A DNA stretch of 60,909 bases, from contig JANJTK010000087.1 in NCBI GenBank assembly GCA_024711155.1, positions 1 through 60,909 of the forward strand. Direction: 5' to 3'. This DNA comes from Burkholderiaceae bacterium. GTDB lineage: Bacteria > Pseudomonadota > Gammaproteobacteria > Burkholderiales > Burkholderiaceae_E. Every line of letters begins with the position of its first letter. Positions within the stretch are counted from its first letter, which is position 1. The notes under the pieces were generated by a model that did no database searches, was not told the origin of the DNA, and saw only the letters and a list, made by a program, of their open reading frames with translations. A program made the position numbers and the translations under genes. Below, one piece after another: positions 17,186-26,183 of this stretch.

Positions 17186-17677
17186 TCACTTCGGCACGGC
17201 AAACACCTTCGCCATCGCCTGCACCTGCTTGCGCGAGTCCGGCCCGACGAGGTCGGCGATGCTCTGCTCGTCCGACGTCGGCTGGAAGCCGGCCTGCGCG
17301 AGGCGCGTTCGCAACTCCTGCGGTTCGACGCGCGCAACCTGCGCGACTGTGGAGAGCGGCGCGGCCGACAACGCCCGCAGCGGCGCAACGAACGGCGGCT
17401 CGGGCTTCTTGCCGACGCTCACGAAGCTGAGCGCCAGCAACACGACGAACGCGCCGAGCAGCACCTGCCCGCGCCGGCTGCCGAGGTGGCGCTTGAAGGC
17501 CGGGAAGTTCGCGACCAGGTGCAGCGCGACCGCGCCGAGCAGAACCCAACTCAGCCATTCGTGCACGACCTTGTTCAGGCCGCTGTCGACGTGAAAGAAG
17601 ATCAGGACGCCGGTCACGGCGGACAACATGAAAGCACCGGCGGCGAGCGGCGTGGCCCATTCGCGCTTGATCGACAT
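17186..17677 (-). CDS. DUF4405 (cytochrome b-like) membrane protein
   Basis: A 163-residue inner-membrane protein. It begins MSIKREWATPLAAGAFMLSA and contains histidines in membrane segments (FFHVDSGLNKVVHEWLSW, GAVALHLVANFPAF), as in DUF4405 proteins that resemble small b-type cytochromes. A soluble C-terminal part of about 75 residues ends in a helix-hairpin-like region (PQELRTRLAQAGFQP). The ATG at 17677 is preferred because GAGG lies about 10 bases upstream. It has its own upstream region with striking tandem repeats. Probable role is membrane electron transfer, but no partner enzyme lies next to it. Confidence 0.75.
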   Translation of the reverse strand: MSIKREWATPLAAGAFMLSAVTGVLIFFHVDSGLNKVVHEWLSWVLLGAVALHLVANFPAFKRHLGSRRGQVLLGAFVVLLALSFVSVGKKPEPPFVAPLRALSAAPLSTVAQVARVEPQELRTRLAQAGFQPTSDEQSIADLVGPDSRKQVQAMAKVFAVPK

Positions 17678-17723
17678 GAAACGCAACCTCGTGTGATTGA
17701 ACGACGGGTGCGAATGATAGGCA

Positions 17724-17801
17724 GCGCGGGGGCGGCGCGGGGGCGGCTTTACCCGAATTTACCCGTCTGTAACGGGCTGTGACGCCGGGGCTGTGACGCC
17801 G
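17724..17801. repeat. Three successive tandem direct repeats upstream of the DUF4405 gene
   Basis: Within 78 bases lie GCGCGGGGGCG twice (17724-17734, 17735-17745), TTTACCCG twice with starts 10 bases apart (17748-17755, 17758-17765), and GGGCTGTGACGCCG twice back to back (17774-17787, 17788-17801). They lie 47-124 bases upstream of the DUF4405 start and in front of no other gene start. Same-face direct repeats one helical turn apart are typical of sites for OmpR/PhoB-type regulators; this role is inferred. Confidence 0.7.
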
Positions 17802-17836
17802 CCAGAGCGCGGCGCGGCATCCGGGGCGGCTCCGCG

Positions 17837-19159
17837 TCAGCGGCCGGCGCCGGGGAGCATCGTCCGGGGTAGCCACAGCGCCAGCTGCGGCATCCAGACC
17901 AGCAGCGCGACCAGCGCCAGCGCCGCCGCCACGAACGGCCACACGCCGGCGAAGATGCGCTGCGACGGGACGCCGGTCGCGCGCTCGAGCACGAACACGT
18001 TCAGGCCGATCGGCGGCGTGATCATCGCGATCTCCATCAGCACGGTGAGGAAGATGCCGGTCCACACCGGGTCGTAGCCCAGTCCCTTCGTGATCGGCAG
18101 CACGAGCGGCAGCGTCAGGATCAGCATCCCGAAGGTGTCCATGATCGCGCCCAGCACCAGGTAGAGCAGCACCAGCGCGAGCATCACGGCCTGCGGCGGC
18201 ACGTCGAGCGCACCGACCCAGCCGACCACCTGCTCGGTGAGCCGCGTCTGCACGAGAAAGCGCGAGAACACGACGCCACCGGCGAGCACGACGAAGATCG
18301 AGGCCGAAGTGCGCACCGTCTCCGACAGCGCCGGGCCGAGCGTCGCGCGCTGCAGGCGGCCCTGCGCCGCGGCGACGGCGAGCACGCCCAGCACGCCGGC
18401 GCCGGAGGCCTCGGTGGGGGTGAAGATGCCGGCGTAGATGCCGCCGATGACGATCACGAACACGACCGCCACCGCGACCGCGCCGCCCAGCGCATCGCGG
18501 ATCGGCCCGGCGACGTCCGCTGCCGGTCGCACCAGCGCGCCGGCCCGCGGCGGGTAGCTGCGCCGCTGCGCCATCACGACGAACGCAAACAGCAGCGCCA
18601 GCACCACGCCAGGCACGATCCCGGCGATGAACAGCGCGCCGATCGAGGTCTCGCTCCACACGCCGTAGATGACGAGCGGAATGCTCGGCGGAATCAGGAT
18701 CGCGAGCGTCGCCGCGCTCGCCACCGTACCGCTCGCGAGCTTCTCCGCGTAGCCGCGCTTGATCATCTCCGGCACGGCGATGTTGCCCATCGTCGCCACC
18801 GCAGCGACGCTCGAACCGGTCACGGCGCCGAAGGCGGCCGACGCGAGCACCGTCGACACGCCGAGCCCGCCGGGCAGCGCGCCCACCAGTCGCTGCGCGA
18901 GCGTGAACAGGCGGTCGGCCAATCCGCACCGATAGATCAGTTGCCCCATCAGGATGAACAGCGGCACCGCAACCAGCACGAAGTTGGTCCCGTTGTCCCA
19001 CAGCACCAGTCCGATCTGCGTGAGCGCCTGCGACGGCCCCGACAGCAGCGCGTAGCCGAGTGTGCCGGCTCCCAGCAGCGTGAGCCCTACCGGCATCCCC
19101 GCGATGACGGCCGCGAGCATTCCCGCGAGGACGACGCTCCCCAGCGCGAGCGGCTCCAT
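17837..19159 (-). CDS. dctM: TRAP transporter large permease DctM
   Basis: The 440-residue large membrane subunit of a tripartite ATP-independent periplasmic transporter, which uses an ion gradient to import organic acids. It has about eleven hydrophobic segments and the diagnostic motifs VAVPLFILMGQLIY, GAVTGSSVAAVATMG, ILIPPSIPLVIYG and ITPPIGLNVFVL. The start ATG shares one base with the dctQ stop. The order dctP-dctQ-dctM is the standard operon. No sensor or regulator gene accompanies it. Confidence 0.95.
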   Translation of the reverse strand: MEPLALGSVVLAGMLAAVIAGMPVGLTLLGAGTLGYALLSGPSQALTQIGLVLWDNGTNFVLVAVPLFILMGQLIYRCGLADRLFTLAQRLVGALPGGLGVSTVLASAAFGAVTGSSVAAVATMGNIAVPEMIKRGYAEKLASGTVASAATLAILIPPSIPLVIYGVWSETSIGALFIAGIVPGVVLALLFAFVVMAQRRSYPPRAGALVRPAADVAGPIRDALGGAVAVAVVFVIVIGGIYAGIFTPTEASGAGVLGVLAVAAAQGRLQRATLGPALSETVRTSASIFVVLAGGVVFSRFLVQTRLTEQVVGWVGALDVPPQAVMLALVLLYLVLGAIMDTFGMLILTLPLVLPITKGLGYDPVWTGIFLTVLMEIAMITPPIGLNVFVLERATGVPSQRIFAGVWPFVAAALALVALLVWMPQLALWLPRTMLPGAGR

Positions 19160-19632
19160 CAGGCGCGCTCTTCCGGCGCAGTCCCCGTCGGCGCCAGCCG
19201 CGACAGCTCGGCTGCGGCCGCGAGCGCCGCCGACAGCGCGACGAGTGCCGCCAGCGGCCAGAACGGGATCGGGACGTTCTCGGCACGCTCGCCGAATTCG
19301 CGCATGTCGAGCGCGAGCGCGGCGAGCGACCATGCCAGCAGCACGAGCGCGACCGCGGTGAGCGCATGCCGCACCCGCGCGAACGCGCGCTGCGCGCGCG
19401 GCCGCATCCGCTCCTCGAACAGCGACACCCGGATGTGCTCGTCGGCGAGGCTGTTGCCCGCGAGGCCCGCGGTGACCACGAGCAGCAGCAGCAACTCCTT
19501 GACGTCGGTGCCCCAGGCGAGCGGCGCGTTGAACACGTAGCGCAGCGCCACATCGGCGCCGACCAGCAGCACGAGCAGCGGCAGCAGAACCCGGGAGGCG
19601 AGAGCCTCCCAGGCCGCGACGAGCCTGCGCAT
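19159..19632 (-). CDS. dctQ: TRAP transporter small permease DctQ
   Basis: The 157-residue small membrane subunit with four predicted helices. RYVFNAPLAWGTDVKELLLL and the following EHIRVSLFEERM match the conserved core of DctQ. It lies 15 bases after dctP and overlaps dctM by one base. It bridges the binding protein and the large permease. Confidence 0.93.
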   Translation of the reverse strand: MRRLVAAWEALASRVLLPLLVLLVGADVALRYVFNAPLAWGTDVKELLLLLVVTAGLAGNSLADEHIRVSLFEERMRPRAQRAFARVRHALTAVALVLLAWSLAALALDMREFGERAENVPIPFWPLAALVALSAALAAAAELSRLAPTGTAPEERA

Positions 19633-19647
19633 CGGCGCGCGGCCCGC

Positions 19648-20811
19648 CTACTTCGGCAGCAGGCCGTCGACCGGCGACTCGACCGTGAGCCGGAAGACTT
19701 CGTCCGGCGACAGGTTGCGGTACTTCGCCTCGAGGCGGCGGATGTCGGCCAGCAACTCGTCGGCAGGCAGTCCGGCCGCCTTCTGTTCAGCCACCCACTT
19801 GTCCTGCACCGGCTTGAGCGCCGCGCGCCACGCCGCCCTCTCTTCCGGCGTCAGCGCGATCATCGTGACGCCGTTCTGCGCGTAGATCTCGCGCGCCCGC
19901 GCCCGGAAGTCGACCCCGATGCCCTGGCTGACCGCGTGGCCCATCAGCTGCTGGAAGTGCGCGAAGGCGGGCTTGAGCGGCGCCGGCAGGCCCTGCCACG
20001 CGCTGCGGTTGATGCAGGTGTCGATGTGCTGCGCGGTCAGTCCGAGCGCGGTGTGGTACTTGGCGAGCTCGTAGATCTTGAACGGCACGAACCCGGGGTC
20101 GACCCAGATCACCGCGTCGGCCACGCCCTGCTGCATGGCGGTGTAGATCTCGGGGAACGGGATGTTGAGCGTCACCATCCCGAGCGCCTGCGCCGCTTCA
20201 GGCGAGAATCCCTGCGCGATCACGCGCAGGCCCTTGAGGTCCTCGGGCTTGCGGATCGGCTTCTTGCTCATGATGTCGGAGACGCCGGCGATGGCGGTGT
20301 AGCCGTAGAGCACGCCGCGCCCGCCCCACTCCTTCACGAAGTACTTCGGCGCGAGTTCCTGGATCACGCGCGTCGCCACCACCGGATTCTCCGGCGTCAC
20401 GAACGGGACCTCGATCGCCTTGTGCAGCGGGAAGCCGCTCGCCTCGTACGACGTGTAGCAGGTCGCGTACTCGGTGACGCCGCTGCGCACGGCGCGCCAG
20501 CCGTCGGCGGCCGCGTGCAGCGTGCCGCCGTGGAACTCCTCGATGACGAGTTTGCCGTCGGTGGCGCGCGTGAGCCACTGGAAGCCGCGGCCCCAGATCT
20601 TCGGGACCAGCGAGGCGGCCGGATTCGGCGACGAGAAGCGCAGTTTCGCCGGGGCTCCGCTCCACGCGGTCTTCGGGCGCGCCGCCTCGACCTTGTCGGT
20701 GAGCCAGTCCTCGGTGCTGTAGGCGCAGGCGGGCGCGGCGAGCGCGGCGGAGAGCGCGACGGCGCCGGCCAAGCCGGCCAGGCGGGAGATGCGGGGTCTG
20801 CGGGCGTTCAT
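19648..20811 (-). CDS. dctP: TRAP transporter substrate-binding protein DctP
   Basis: A 387-residue periplasmic solute receptor. Signal peptide: MNARRPRISRLAG, a hydrophobic core, cleavage after ACA near residue 30. The DctP fold is seen in WLTRATDGKLVIEEFHGGTL, KPEDLKGLRVIAQGFSPEAA with the substrate-contacting arginine region, and YTAMQQGVADAVIW. Family members bind C4-dicarboxylates, 2-oxoacids, aromatic or sugar acids; the substrate is not determined here. It is the promoter-proximal gene of the dctPQM operon. The 98 bases upstream separate it from the end of the YedK-like gene on the same strand. Confidence 0.93.
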   Translation of the reverse strand: MNARRPRISRLAGLAGAVALSAALAAPACAYSTEDWLTDKVEAARPKTAWSGAPAKLRFSSPNPAASLVPKIWGRGFQWLTRATDGKLVIEEFHGGTLHAAADGWRAVRSGVTEYATCYTSYEASGFPLHKAIEVPFVTPENPVVATRVIQELAPKYFVKEWGGRGVLYGYTAIAGVSDIMSKKPIRKPEDLKGLRVIAQGFSPEAAQALGMVTLNIPFPEIYTAMQQGVADAVIWVDPGFVPFKIYELAKYHTALGLTAQHIDTCINRSAWQGLPAPLKPAFAHFQQLMGHAVSQGIGVDFRARAREIYAQNGVTMIALTPEERAAWRAALKPVQDKWVAEQKAAGLPADELLADIRRLEAKYRNLSPDEVFRLTVESPVDGLLPK

Positions 20812-20909
20812 GGGATTCCTCGACGATCGATGGCGCGGCGGCGGCGCCAGGCGCAGGCGAAACCGCCGCCGAACTCATCCGGGCGGAGTCGCTACGATAG
20901 TCCAGCCGT

Positions 20910-21584
20910 TCACGGGCGCGCAACCGGCGCGATCAGTGCCGCTCCTTCGTTGCGGGCGTTGCTCACCGCCAGCGACACCGGCCAGGCGCGCATCGCCTCG
21001 ACCGGCGCGGGTCGCAGCAAGGCGCCGAGCTGCGGCAGCGGCGCGCCGGGATCGAGCCAGCGCGACCAGTCCTGCGGCGCGAGGATCGCCGGCATGCGGT
21101 CGTGGATCGGCGCCAGCAGCGCATTGGCATCGGTCGTCACGATGCAGGTCGTGAAGAGCGGCGCTTCGCGCGGGCCCCAGCGCTCCATCAACCCGGCGAA
21201 CGCGAACAGCCCCTCGTCGGCCGGCGACAGGTACCACGGCCGCTTGCGCGCTCCGGGCGCGGCGGCCTGCCATTCGTAGAAGCCGTTGGCGGGAACCAGG
21301 CAGCGGCGCGCTCGGAACGCAGCCCGAAACGCGGGCTTCTCCGCCACGCTCTCGGCGCGCGCGTTGGCCAGGCGCCCGCCGATGGCCGGATCCTTCGCCC
21401 ACGACGGCACCAGCCCCCAGCGCATCGCGCGCGCGATGCGCTGCCCGTCCGCGCCCGCCAGCACGACCATCACGTCGGCCGAAGGCGCGATGTTGTAACG
21501 CGGGGCGAACGCCGGCGCCTCGCGCAGGTCGAAGGCGTCGATCAGCCGGCCTGCCGGGCCGTAGAGAACGTAGCGTCCGCACAT
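20910..21584 (-). CDS. yedK: SOS response-associated peptidase family protein (YedK/HMCES)
   Basis: A 224-residue protein that caps abasic sites in single-stranded DNA by a covalent bond through the N-terminal cysteine. It begins MCGRYVLY, so Cys2 becomes the reactive first residue after Met removal; this fixes the start even though it overlaps the preceding gene by 43 bases. Other family motifs are APRYNIAPS, MRWGLVPSWAKD, NARAESVAEKPAFR, CLVPANGFYEW and HDRMPAIL, which carries the active-site histidine. Being the last gene of an acyl-CoA/GGDEF gene set is odd for a DNA-repair protein. No LexA-like box was seen just upstream. Confidence 0.93.
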   Translation of the reverse strand: MCGRYVLYGPAGRLIDAFDLREAPAFAPRYNIAPSADVMVVLAGADGQRIARAMRWGLVPSWAKDPAIGGRLANARAESVAEKPAFRAAFRARRCLVPANGFYEWQAAAPGARKRPWYLSPADEGLFAFAGLMERWGPREAPLFTTCIVTTDANALLAPIHDRMPAILAPQDWSRWLDPGAPLPQLGALLRPAPVEAMRAWPVSLAVSNARNEGAALIAPVARP

Positions 21585-23167
21585 GCAGCGACTTCTTCAC
21601 TCGCGCGACACACGCGGTCGCGCCCCAGTGACTTCGCACGGTCCATCGCGACGTCGGCGCGCCGAACGAGGTCTTCGAGGCTCTCGCCCAGGCGAGCCTG
21701 CGCGACGCCGAAGCTCGCGGTGACGCGGCGCGGAACCTCGAACGCGTGCGCGGCGACAGCGGCGCGCAAGCGCTCTGCCAGCCCCGCGCCGGCATCCTCG
21801 TCGCACTCCGGCAGCAGCACGACGAACTCCTCTCCGCCCCAGCGCGCAACGATGTCGACGCCGCGCACCTGGCGCTGCAACAGGGCTGCGAGCGAGCGCA
21901 GCACGCCGTCGCCCGCCGGATGCCCGAAGCGGTCGTTGACCAGCTTGAAATGGTCGAGATCGAGCAGCACGAGCGACAGCGGGCGCCCGTGGCGCTCCGC
22001 ACGCGCGCGCTCGGCAAGGTAGACGTGCCCGAGCCCATGGCGGTTCAGCGCGCTGGTCAGCGCGTCGCTGGTCGCCTGGCGGCCGAGCCGGTCGACCTGT
22101 TCGATGAGCTGCACGAATCCCACCCGCGATTCCGGCGCGGCGCTGAGCTCGGCCGCGCCGGTGACGGCGTGCAGCCTTCCGATCAGCACGCGACTCTGCT
22201 CGTCGAGTCGGCGAATCGTCGCCAGCAGGCGCCGCAGCGACACGAACACGAGGTAGCACGACCCGAGCCAGCCCGCGATGACCAGCGCGGCGCGGATCGC
22301 CAGGCCACTTCGCGCGTCGCTCGCGCCCTGCGCCGCGCGCGCGCGAATGCTGGCGAGCGAACCGCGCTGCACCTCGCGCAACCCGTCCATCGCACTGCTG
22401 GCGAGCGCGAACCAGCCCGCGGGCGTGTGCGCCGGCGCGCCCGCGCCCCTCGTTGAGCCGCTCGTCGCGAGCCGCTCGACTTCCTCGCGCACCGCGATCA
22501 TCGGCGCCGAGCCGAGCGCCGCATGCAGCGCGCCGGCAAGCTGCGGATCGGCTTCGCGCAGCGTTTCCTCCATCCGGGACTCGAACACCGCGAACAACTG
22601 CAGCGCGCGTATGGCTGCGCCGGGCAAGCCCGGCCGTGCCAGCAGCAGCCCGACTTGCGAGCGCAGGCGCCCGAACTCCTCCTTGGTCTTCGACAGCAAC
22701 GCATGCGCGCCGAGCGACCCGCGCAGCGCGTCCAGGTCCGGATCTCCCATCAGCTGCTCGGCCTCGCGCAACAGCGGCTCGACCGCCCGACCGTAAAGCG
22801 CGAAGACCACCTCGAGGTCGAGCGCCTGGGCGTCGAGCGTCTTGCGGGTCTGGCCGAGACGCCACGGCTCGGCCCCGCTGCCGACCCCGGCCTCGCTCGC
22901 CGCTTCGGCGGCGCGATCCGTGCGGCGGTACTGCGCGGCGAGTCGTTCCTCGGGCACGCCGTCGCGCCGCGCGACCGCCGTCAGGCCCCGTTCGGACTGC
23001 AGTTCGTGCACCAGGTCGTCAAGCAGCGCGACCCGCTCGAGACCGTCCGCTGCGCGCTGCATCGCCAGCAGCGGCCCGATCTCGGCGCGCGCCAGCAGCG
23101 CCAGCCCGACCATCAGGCCGGCGAGCGCCACCAGCCCGACGATCGTGACCTGGGTCTTCAGCCTCAT
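21542..23167 (-). CDS. NIT-domain sensor diguanylate cyclase (GGDEF)
   Basis: A 541-residue membrane sensor that probably makes cyclic di-GMP. A first membrane helix spans about residues 7-28, then a periplasmic NIT-like region (nitrate/nitrite-sensing type, VHELQSERGLTAVAR near residue 52), a second helix near 293-315, and a C-terminal GGDEF domain. The active site reads WGGEEFVVLLPE near residue 442, with the GGEEF form that is compatible with activity. RGVD sits exactly five residues before it, an intact inhibitory I-site. The ATG overlaps the acyl-CoA synthetase stop (ATGA), so the cyclase is co-translated with metabolic genes. The ligand is unknown; NIT domains are proposed to sense nitrate or nitrite. 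Confidence 0.9.
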   Translation of the reverse strand: MRLKTQVTIVGLVALAGLMVGLALLARAEIGPLLAMQRAADGLERVALLDDLVHELQSERGLTAVARRDGVPEERLAAQYRRTDRAAEAASEAGVGSGAEPWRLGQTRKTLDAQALDLEVVFALYGRAVEPLLREAEQLMGDPDLDALRGSLGAHALLSKTKEEFGRLRSQVGLLLARPGLPGAAIRALQLFAVFESRMEETLREADPQLAGALHAALGSAPMIAVREEVERLATSGSTRGAGAPAHTPAGWFALASSAMDGLREVQRGSLASIRARAAQGASDARSGLAIRAALVIAGWLGSCYLVFVSLRRLLATIRRLDEQSRVLIGRLHAVTGAAELSAAPESRVGFVQLIEQVDRLGRQATSDALTSALNRHGLGHVYLAERARAERHGRPLSLVLLDLDHFKLVNDRFGHPAGDGVLRSLAALLQRQVRGVDIVARWGGEEFVVLLPECDEDAGAGLAERLRAAVAAHAFEVPRRVTASFGVAQARLGESLEDLVRRADVAMDRAKSLGRDRVCRASEEVAACADATFSTARQAG

Positions 23168-25128
23168 GGAGCGGCACTGGCGCCGTGGAGAGCAGCGGCG
23201 CGCGCGCGCAGCGCCTGCACCGCCTCCGGATTCGCGAGCGAGCTGAGGTCGCCGGGGTCGTCGCCGACGAAGAGGGCACGCACGACGCGCCGCATGATCT
23301 TCAGGTTGCGCGTCTTCGGCAGGTCGGGCACGAACAGCACGGCCTTCGGGCTGAACGGAACTCCCAGCCCGCGCACGACCGCCTGCGACAGCTCTGCCTT
23401 CAGTGCCTCGCTCTCGGCGACGCCCTCCTTCAGCGCGCAGGCGATCACGAGCGCCGACCCCTTGATCGGGTCCGGCACCGCCACCGCCGCCGCCTCCGCG
23501 AGCTTGCCGGTGGCCATCAGCAGCGCCTCGATCTCCGCCGGGCCGGTCCGCTTGCCGGCGATCTTCATCGTGTCGTCCGAGCGGCCGTGCACGTACCAGT
23601 GGCCATCGGCGTCGCGGCTCGCAAAATCGCCGTGGTGCCAGACCTCGGGCCAGGTGCTCCAGTAGGTCGCCAGGTAGCGCTCGCGGTCGTGCCACAGGCC
23701 GCGCGTGAGCCCGATCGACGGGCGGCGCATCACGAGTTCACCGGTCACGCCGGGCAGGGTCGGCCGCCCCGACTCGTCGACGACGTCGGCGCCGCAACCC
23801 GGCACCGCGCAATTGAAGCCGGCCGGCTTGAGCGGTTCGGTCACGGTGCAACCGACGATGCCGATCATCTCGGTGCCGCCCGAGAAGTTCAGGATCGGCA
23901 CCCGGCGCCCGAAGACGTCCTCGAACAGCCAGCGCCAGGCCTCGGGCGTCCACGCCTCGCCGCTCGAGATCAGCACGCGCACCCGCGACAGGTCGAAGCT
24001 CTTCGACGGCGTGCTGTCCTGCGCGAGAAAGGTGCGGATCGTCGTCGGCGCGACGCCGAGGTAGCTCACGCGATGCTGCTCGACCAGCCGCCACATCCGG
24101 TCCGGATCGGGGTAGTTCGGGGCGCCCTCGACCAGCACCAGCGTCGCGCCGATCGCCGTCACGCCGTAGACGAGCAGCGGCCCGACGACCCAGCCCATGT
24201 CCGACATCCACAGCACGCGATCGGAGTCCTTGCAGTCGAGCATCAGCCACAGGTCGATCAGTGCCTTGGCCGGGAAACCCACGTGGGTGTGCACGACGCC
24301 CTTGGGCTTGCCGGTAGTGCCGGACGTGAACACCAGCAGGTACGGCGCCTCGGCGTCCATCTCCTCGGTCGGCGCGTCGTCGGGTTGCCCCTCGCACAGT
24401 TCGTGCCACCAGCGGTCGCGTCCCTCGTGCCACGGAATCGCCGCGCCACCGTGGCGCAGCACGACGACGTGGCGCACCGAAGGCGACGCGGCGACCGCCT
24501 CGTCGACGATCGGCTTGGCGCTGACGGTCTTGCCGCGCCGCAGGCTCGCGTCGATCGTCACCAGCGCGCGGGCGCCGCCGATCTCCAGGCGCACCGCGAT
24601 CGCGTCGGCGCCGAAGCCGGAAAACAGCGGCATCACGATCCCGCCGATCCTGGCGATCGCGAGCATCGCCACGACCGCCTCCGGCACGTTCGGCATGTAG
24701 ACCGCGACCACGTCGCCGCGGCCCAGCCCGAGCGAGCGCAGCCCGCCGGCGAAGCGGCACACCGCGCGGTCGAGGTCGCGGTAGCGCAGGTCGACGCGCC
24801 GCCCGTCCTCGCCCTCCCAGGCGATCGCCACCTTGTCGTGCGTCGGCGTGCCGCGCCAGCGGTCGACCGCGTTGAGCGTCGCGTTGGTGGTGCCGCCGAC
24901 GCACCAGCGCGCCCAGGCGATGCCGCCGGACTCGTCGAGCAGCCGCTGGTACGGCCGGTGGAAGCGGAACCCGGTCTGCGCGAAGAACGCCTCGTGGAAG
25001 CGCTCGGGCTCCTCGTCCGCGCAGCGCACCAGCGCCGCGAAGTCCCGCACGCCCAGCGCGCGCATCATGGCCGCGGCATTGGACGCCGCGCTCTGCTCCG
25101 GATCGGGATGCCAGGCGTAATCGCTCAT
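23164..25128 (-). CDS. AMP-forming acyl-CoA synthetase (AcsA-like)
   Basis: A 654-residue adenylate-forming ligase with an N-terminal ACS-type extension. It activates a carboxylic acid to acyl-AMP and then acyl-CoA. Motifs: LLVFTSGTTGKPKGVVHTH (ATP loop), the YLGVAPTTIRTFL region, NFSGGTEMIG, the hinge region GRSDDTMKIAGKRTGPAEIE, and the C-terminal PKTRNLKIMRR holding the catalytic lysine. In acetyl-CoA synthetases the last motif usually reads with Gly before Lys; here Leu replaces Gly. Substrate is probably a short or medium acid, not fixed by sequence. It overlaps the upstream dehydrogenase gene and the downstream cyclase gene by ATGA at both ends. Confidence 0.9.
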   Translation of the reverse strand: MSDYAWHPDPEQSAASNAAAMMRALGVRDFAALVRCADEEPERFHEAFFAQTGFRFHRPYQRLLDESGGIAWARWCVGGTTNATLNAVDRWRGTPTHDKVAIAWEGEDGRRVDLRYRDLDRAVCRFAGGLRSLGLGRGDVVAVYMPNVPEAVVAMLAIARIGGIVMPLFSGFGADAIAVRLEIGGARALVTIDASLRRGKTVSAKPIVDEAVAASPSVRHVVVLRHGGAAIPWHEGRDRWWHELCEGQPDDAPTEEMDAEAPYLLVFTSGTTGKPKGVVHTHVGFPAKALIDLWLMLDCKDSDRVLWMSDMGWVVGPLLVYGVTAIGATLVLVEGAPNYPDPDRMWRLVEQHRVSYLGVAPTTIRTFLAQDSTPSKSFDLSRVRVLISSGEAWTPEAWRWLFEDVFGRRVPILNFSGGTEMIGIVGCTVTEPLKPAGFNCAVPGCGADVVDESGRPTLPGVTGELVMRRPSIGLTRGLWHDRERYLATYWSTWPEVWHHGDFASRDADGHWYVHGRSDDTMKIAGKRTGPAEIEALLMATGKLAEAAAVAVPDPIKGSALVIACALKEGVAESEALKAELSQAVVRGLGVPFSPKAVLFVPDLPKTRNLKIMRRVVRALFVGDDPGDLSSLANPEAVQALRARAAALHGASAAP

Positions 25129-26126
25129 CTGCTCCGTTCGGGCCCTTCGGCCCGCTGCTCTTCGAGAAACGCGTCGACGATATCCTCGAAGCGCAGGTCG
25201 GAGCGGATGCCGTGGCGCGCGGCTCGCTCCGACACGAACCCGCCCGGCCATCCGTCGACGACCGCCTGCAGGCGCGCGTCGGGGTGCCAGATTATGCGGC
25301 CGAGGCGGCGCTGCGCGCCATAGCGGCACAGCGCCGCGGCCATCTCGGCCGGCGTCACCGTCAGCGCCGGCAGGTTCATCGCGCGCGTATGTCCGAACGC
25401 TGCGGCCGGCAGGTCGTGGACGTCCAGCAGCGCCGCCGCGACGCGGCGCACCGACGCGACCGGGATGCGCGTGTCTGGCGCGAGTCCGCACACCACGTCG
25501 CGCCCGAGCAGTGGCTCGCGCACGATCGCCGCCACCCGGTCAGACACCGACGGCGCGGGCATACCCGGGCGGATCAGCACCACCGGCAGGCGCAGCGAGC
25601 GCCCATCGACGAAACCGTGGCGGGCGTAGTCGTCGATCAGGCGCTCGACGATCGCCTTGTGCGTGCCATACGAGGTCCGGGGCGTCTGCGCAACCTCGTC
25701 GTCGACCACGTCGGGCAGCGGACCGCCGAAGGCGGCGATCGAACTCGCAAACACGAGCTTCGGCACGCCGCCGCGGCGCCGGCAGGCATCGAGCAACCGC
25801 ATCGGGGCATGAACGTTCACCGCCAGCCCCTTCTCGAAGTCCGTCTCCGCCTCGGAAGTCAGCGTCGCCGCGAGTGCGAAAACGCTGTCGACACCGGCGC
25901 TGACCAGCCGCTCGACGAAATCCGGATCGCACAGGTCACCGGCCTCGGGACGGATGCGGATCGTCGGGTGCGAGGGCAGGCGAGCGAGCGGCGCGCGGTC
26001 CGCCAGCACCAGTTCCTCGACCGGCCTCGTCCGCCCGTCGCGGTCGCGCAACGCGGCGCGCGCGAGCAGTGCAGCGAGCAGATGCCCGCCAATGAACCCT
26101 CCGGCGCCGGTGACGAGCACTCGCAT
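25125..26126 (-). CDS. NAD-dependent epimerase/dehydratase family protein, DenD-like
   Basis: A 333-residue extended short-chain dehydrogenase. The NAD-binding GAGGFIGGHL is at the N-terminus, and the catalytic Tyr-Lys pair lies in SYGTHKAIVERLIDDYARHG. FVDGRSLRLPVVLIRPGMP, REPLLGRDVVCGLAPDT and the MNLPALTVT segment resemble D-erythronate dehydrogenase DenD, which oxidises a 2-hydroxy acid. None of the other erythronate/threonate genes are nearby, so a related hydroxyacid may be the real substrate. The gene follows E1 beta after 57 bases and overlaps the synthetase gene by ATGA, which suggests a linked pathway: oxidation, decarboxylation, activation. Confidence 0.83.
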   Translation of the reverse strand: MRVLVTGAGGFIGGHLLAALLARAALRDRDGRTRPVEELVLADRAPLARLPSHPTIRIRPEAGDLCDPDFVERLVSAGVDSVFALAATLTSEAETDFEKGLAVNVHAPMRLLDACRRRGGVPKLVFASSIAAFGGPLPDVVDDEVAQTPRTSYGTHKAIVERLIDDYARHGFVDGRSLRLPVVLIRPGMPAPSVSDRVAAIVREPLLGRDVVCGLAPDTRIPVASVRRVAAALLDVHDLPAAAFGHTRAMNLPALTVTPAEMAAALCRYGAQRRLGRIIWHPDARLQAVVDGWPGGFVSERAARHGIRSDLRFEDIVDAFLEEQRAEGPERSR

Positions 26127-26183
26127 GGCAGCCTGCGCAACAGCGTTTTCGGTCGTGCTCGCGGGCAGTCGGCAGCCCCGCGG

